Below the pieces are notes generated by a model, which worked only from the letters and a program-made list of their open reading frames with translations, was not told the DNA's origin and searched no databases. Positions 63,302 to 64,000 of a DNA stretch of 64,000 bases are shown here, in pieces. The translations under genes were made by a program, and so were the position numbers. Within the stretch, counting starts at the first letter, position 1. Each line of letters opens with the position of its first letter. This stretch comes from Caballeronia glathei (GTDB taxonomy: Bacteria > Pseudomonadota > Gammaproteobacteria > Burkholderiales > Burkholderiaceae), in assembly GCF_000698595.1 (NCBI RefSeq), contig NZ_JFHC01000018.1:1-64000 (forward strand), written 5' to 3'.

Positions 63302-64000
63302 GAAATCTCCTTGACCGTCTCGTCGACCCGCGCACGCTGCCGATCGTCGTCACCGTCGTCCTGTTCGCGGCGCTGTTCGGCTTCGGCTCCGTGATGTACA
63401 CAGGCTTCTTCTCGCTGCAGGTGCTGCTCGGGCTCATCGTCGACAACGCGTTCCTGCTGATCGTCGCGATCGGCATGACGTTCGTGATCGTGTCGGGCGG
63501 AATCGATCTGTCCGTCGGCTCGGTCGTCGCGCTGACGACGATCCTCGCCGCCGTGTTCGCCGAGCGCTTTCACTGGCCGGTCTGGGTGATCGTGCCGCTC
63601 GTGCTCGCGGCGGGCACGCTGTACGGCGCGGCGATGGGCGCCCTGATCCATTTCTTCAGGCTCCAGCCGTTCATCGTCACGCTCGCGGGCATGTTCCTCG
63701 CGCGCGGCGCGTGCTTCCTCATCACGACGCAGTCGATCACGATCAACGACCCCGCCTTCCACGCGATCTCCGGCTATCACCTCGACATCGGCAGCGGTTC
63801 GCTCACGGCAGGCGCGCTGATCGCCCTCGCGACGCTCGCGGTCGCGATCTTCATCGCGCATTTCACGCGCTTCGGGCGCAATGTCTACGCGATCGGCGGC
63901 AACGAACGCTCAGCGCTCCTGATGGGCCTGCCGGTCGCGCGCACGAAGGTCGGCGTGTATGCGCTCTCCGGCTTCTGCTCGGCGCTCGGCGGGCTGGTGT
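63298..64000 (+). CDS. yjfF: Galactofuranose-type ABC transporter, permease 2 (partial)
   Basis: The first 234 codons of a second RbsC-type permease run off the window. LLIVAIGMTFVIVSGGIDLSVGSVVALTTI, LQPFIVTLAGMFLARGACFLI and RFGRNVYAIGGNERSALLMGLPV are family segments. The E. coli protein is about 330 aa, so about 100 residues and the coupling loop are missing. The two permeases probably form a heterodimer. Confidence 0.92.
   Translation, partial: MRNLLDRLVDPRTLPIVVTVVLFAALFGFGSVMYTGFFSLQVLLGLIVDNAFLLIVAIGMTFVIVSGGIDLSVGSVVALTTILAAVFAERFHWPVWVIVPLVLAAGTLYGAAMGALIHFFRLQPFIVTLAGMFLARGACFLITTQSITINDPAFHAISGYHLDIGSGSLTAGALIALATLAVAIFIAHFTRFGRNVYAIGGNERSALLMGLPVARTKVGVYALSGFCSALGGLV

Overview
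The window is high-GC DNA from a beta-proteobacterium of the Burkholderiaceae, most like Paraburkholderia or Caballeronia. The evidence is the gene content: an aerobic-type CobN cobalamin cluster, an llpE-RND efflux operon with a divergent LysR gene, a narK1K2-narGHJI-narXL block, a bcsD-type cellulose operon and a DUF4148 protein. No database search was possible; all identifications rest on motifs, length and context.

Layout. 1-567: a long repeat, cut by the window edge. 568-13228: a cobalamin (B12) island. On the minus strand cobW, cobN and a chelatase gene follow a cobalamin riboswitch. On the plus strand cobA, cobE, cobO, cobB and a DUF1289 gene follow a second, back-to-back riboswitch. 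The cobalt importer cbtBA has a third, short riboswitch, and a CobC-like gene lies beside it. The chelatase gene appears to encode both the small (ChlI-like) and medium (ChlD-like) subunits through a -1 ribosomal frameshift on a run of seven A followed by a 14-bp hairpin. 13288-16729: a hypothetical gene, an imino-acid reductase, a DUF1223 protein, polyphosphate kinase 2 and a small membrane protein. 16915-17680: a second copy of the long repeat.

17701-25721: a MexEF-OprN/CeoAB-OpcM-type multidrug efflux operon with llpE and a divergent LysR regulator. The LlpE hydrolase has Asp where the family has its catalytic Ser. 26043-26798: three small genes. 26890-29418: a B12-dependent (class II) ribonucleotide reductase, which would draw on the nearby B12 pathway under low oxygen.

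29708-43467: nitrate respiration. Two NarK transporters, the NarGHJI membrane nitrate reductase, a parvulin isomerase, the molybdenum-cofactor protein MobB and the NarX/NarL two-component system lie on one strand with short gaps. A C7 tract sits before narX, and removing one C gives a longer, more natural N-terminus. 43508-43745 is the decayed 3' end of a branched-chain amino-acid binding-protein gene.

44133-57156: a cellulose synthase operon (bcsD-bcsP-bcsQ-bcsA-bcsB-bcsZ-bcsC). Its BcsC carries a long Pro/Gln/Tyr hexapeptide-repeat linker. 57283-59366: a lower-GC cassette of PAAR spike protein, probable ADP-ribosyltransferase effector and probable immunity protein (type VI secretion). 59667-64000: a galactofuranose-type sugar ABC transporter (ytfQ-ytfR-ytfT-yjfF), the last gene cut by the window edge. 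No rRNA, tRNA, CRISPR array or transposase gene was found.
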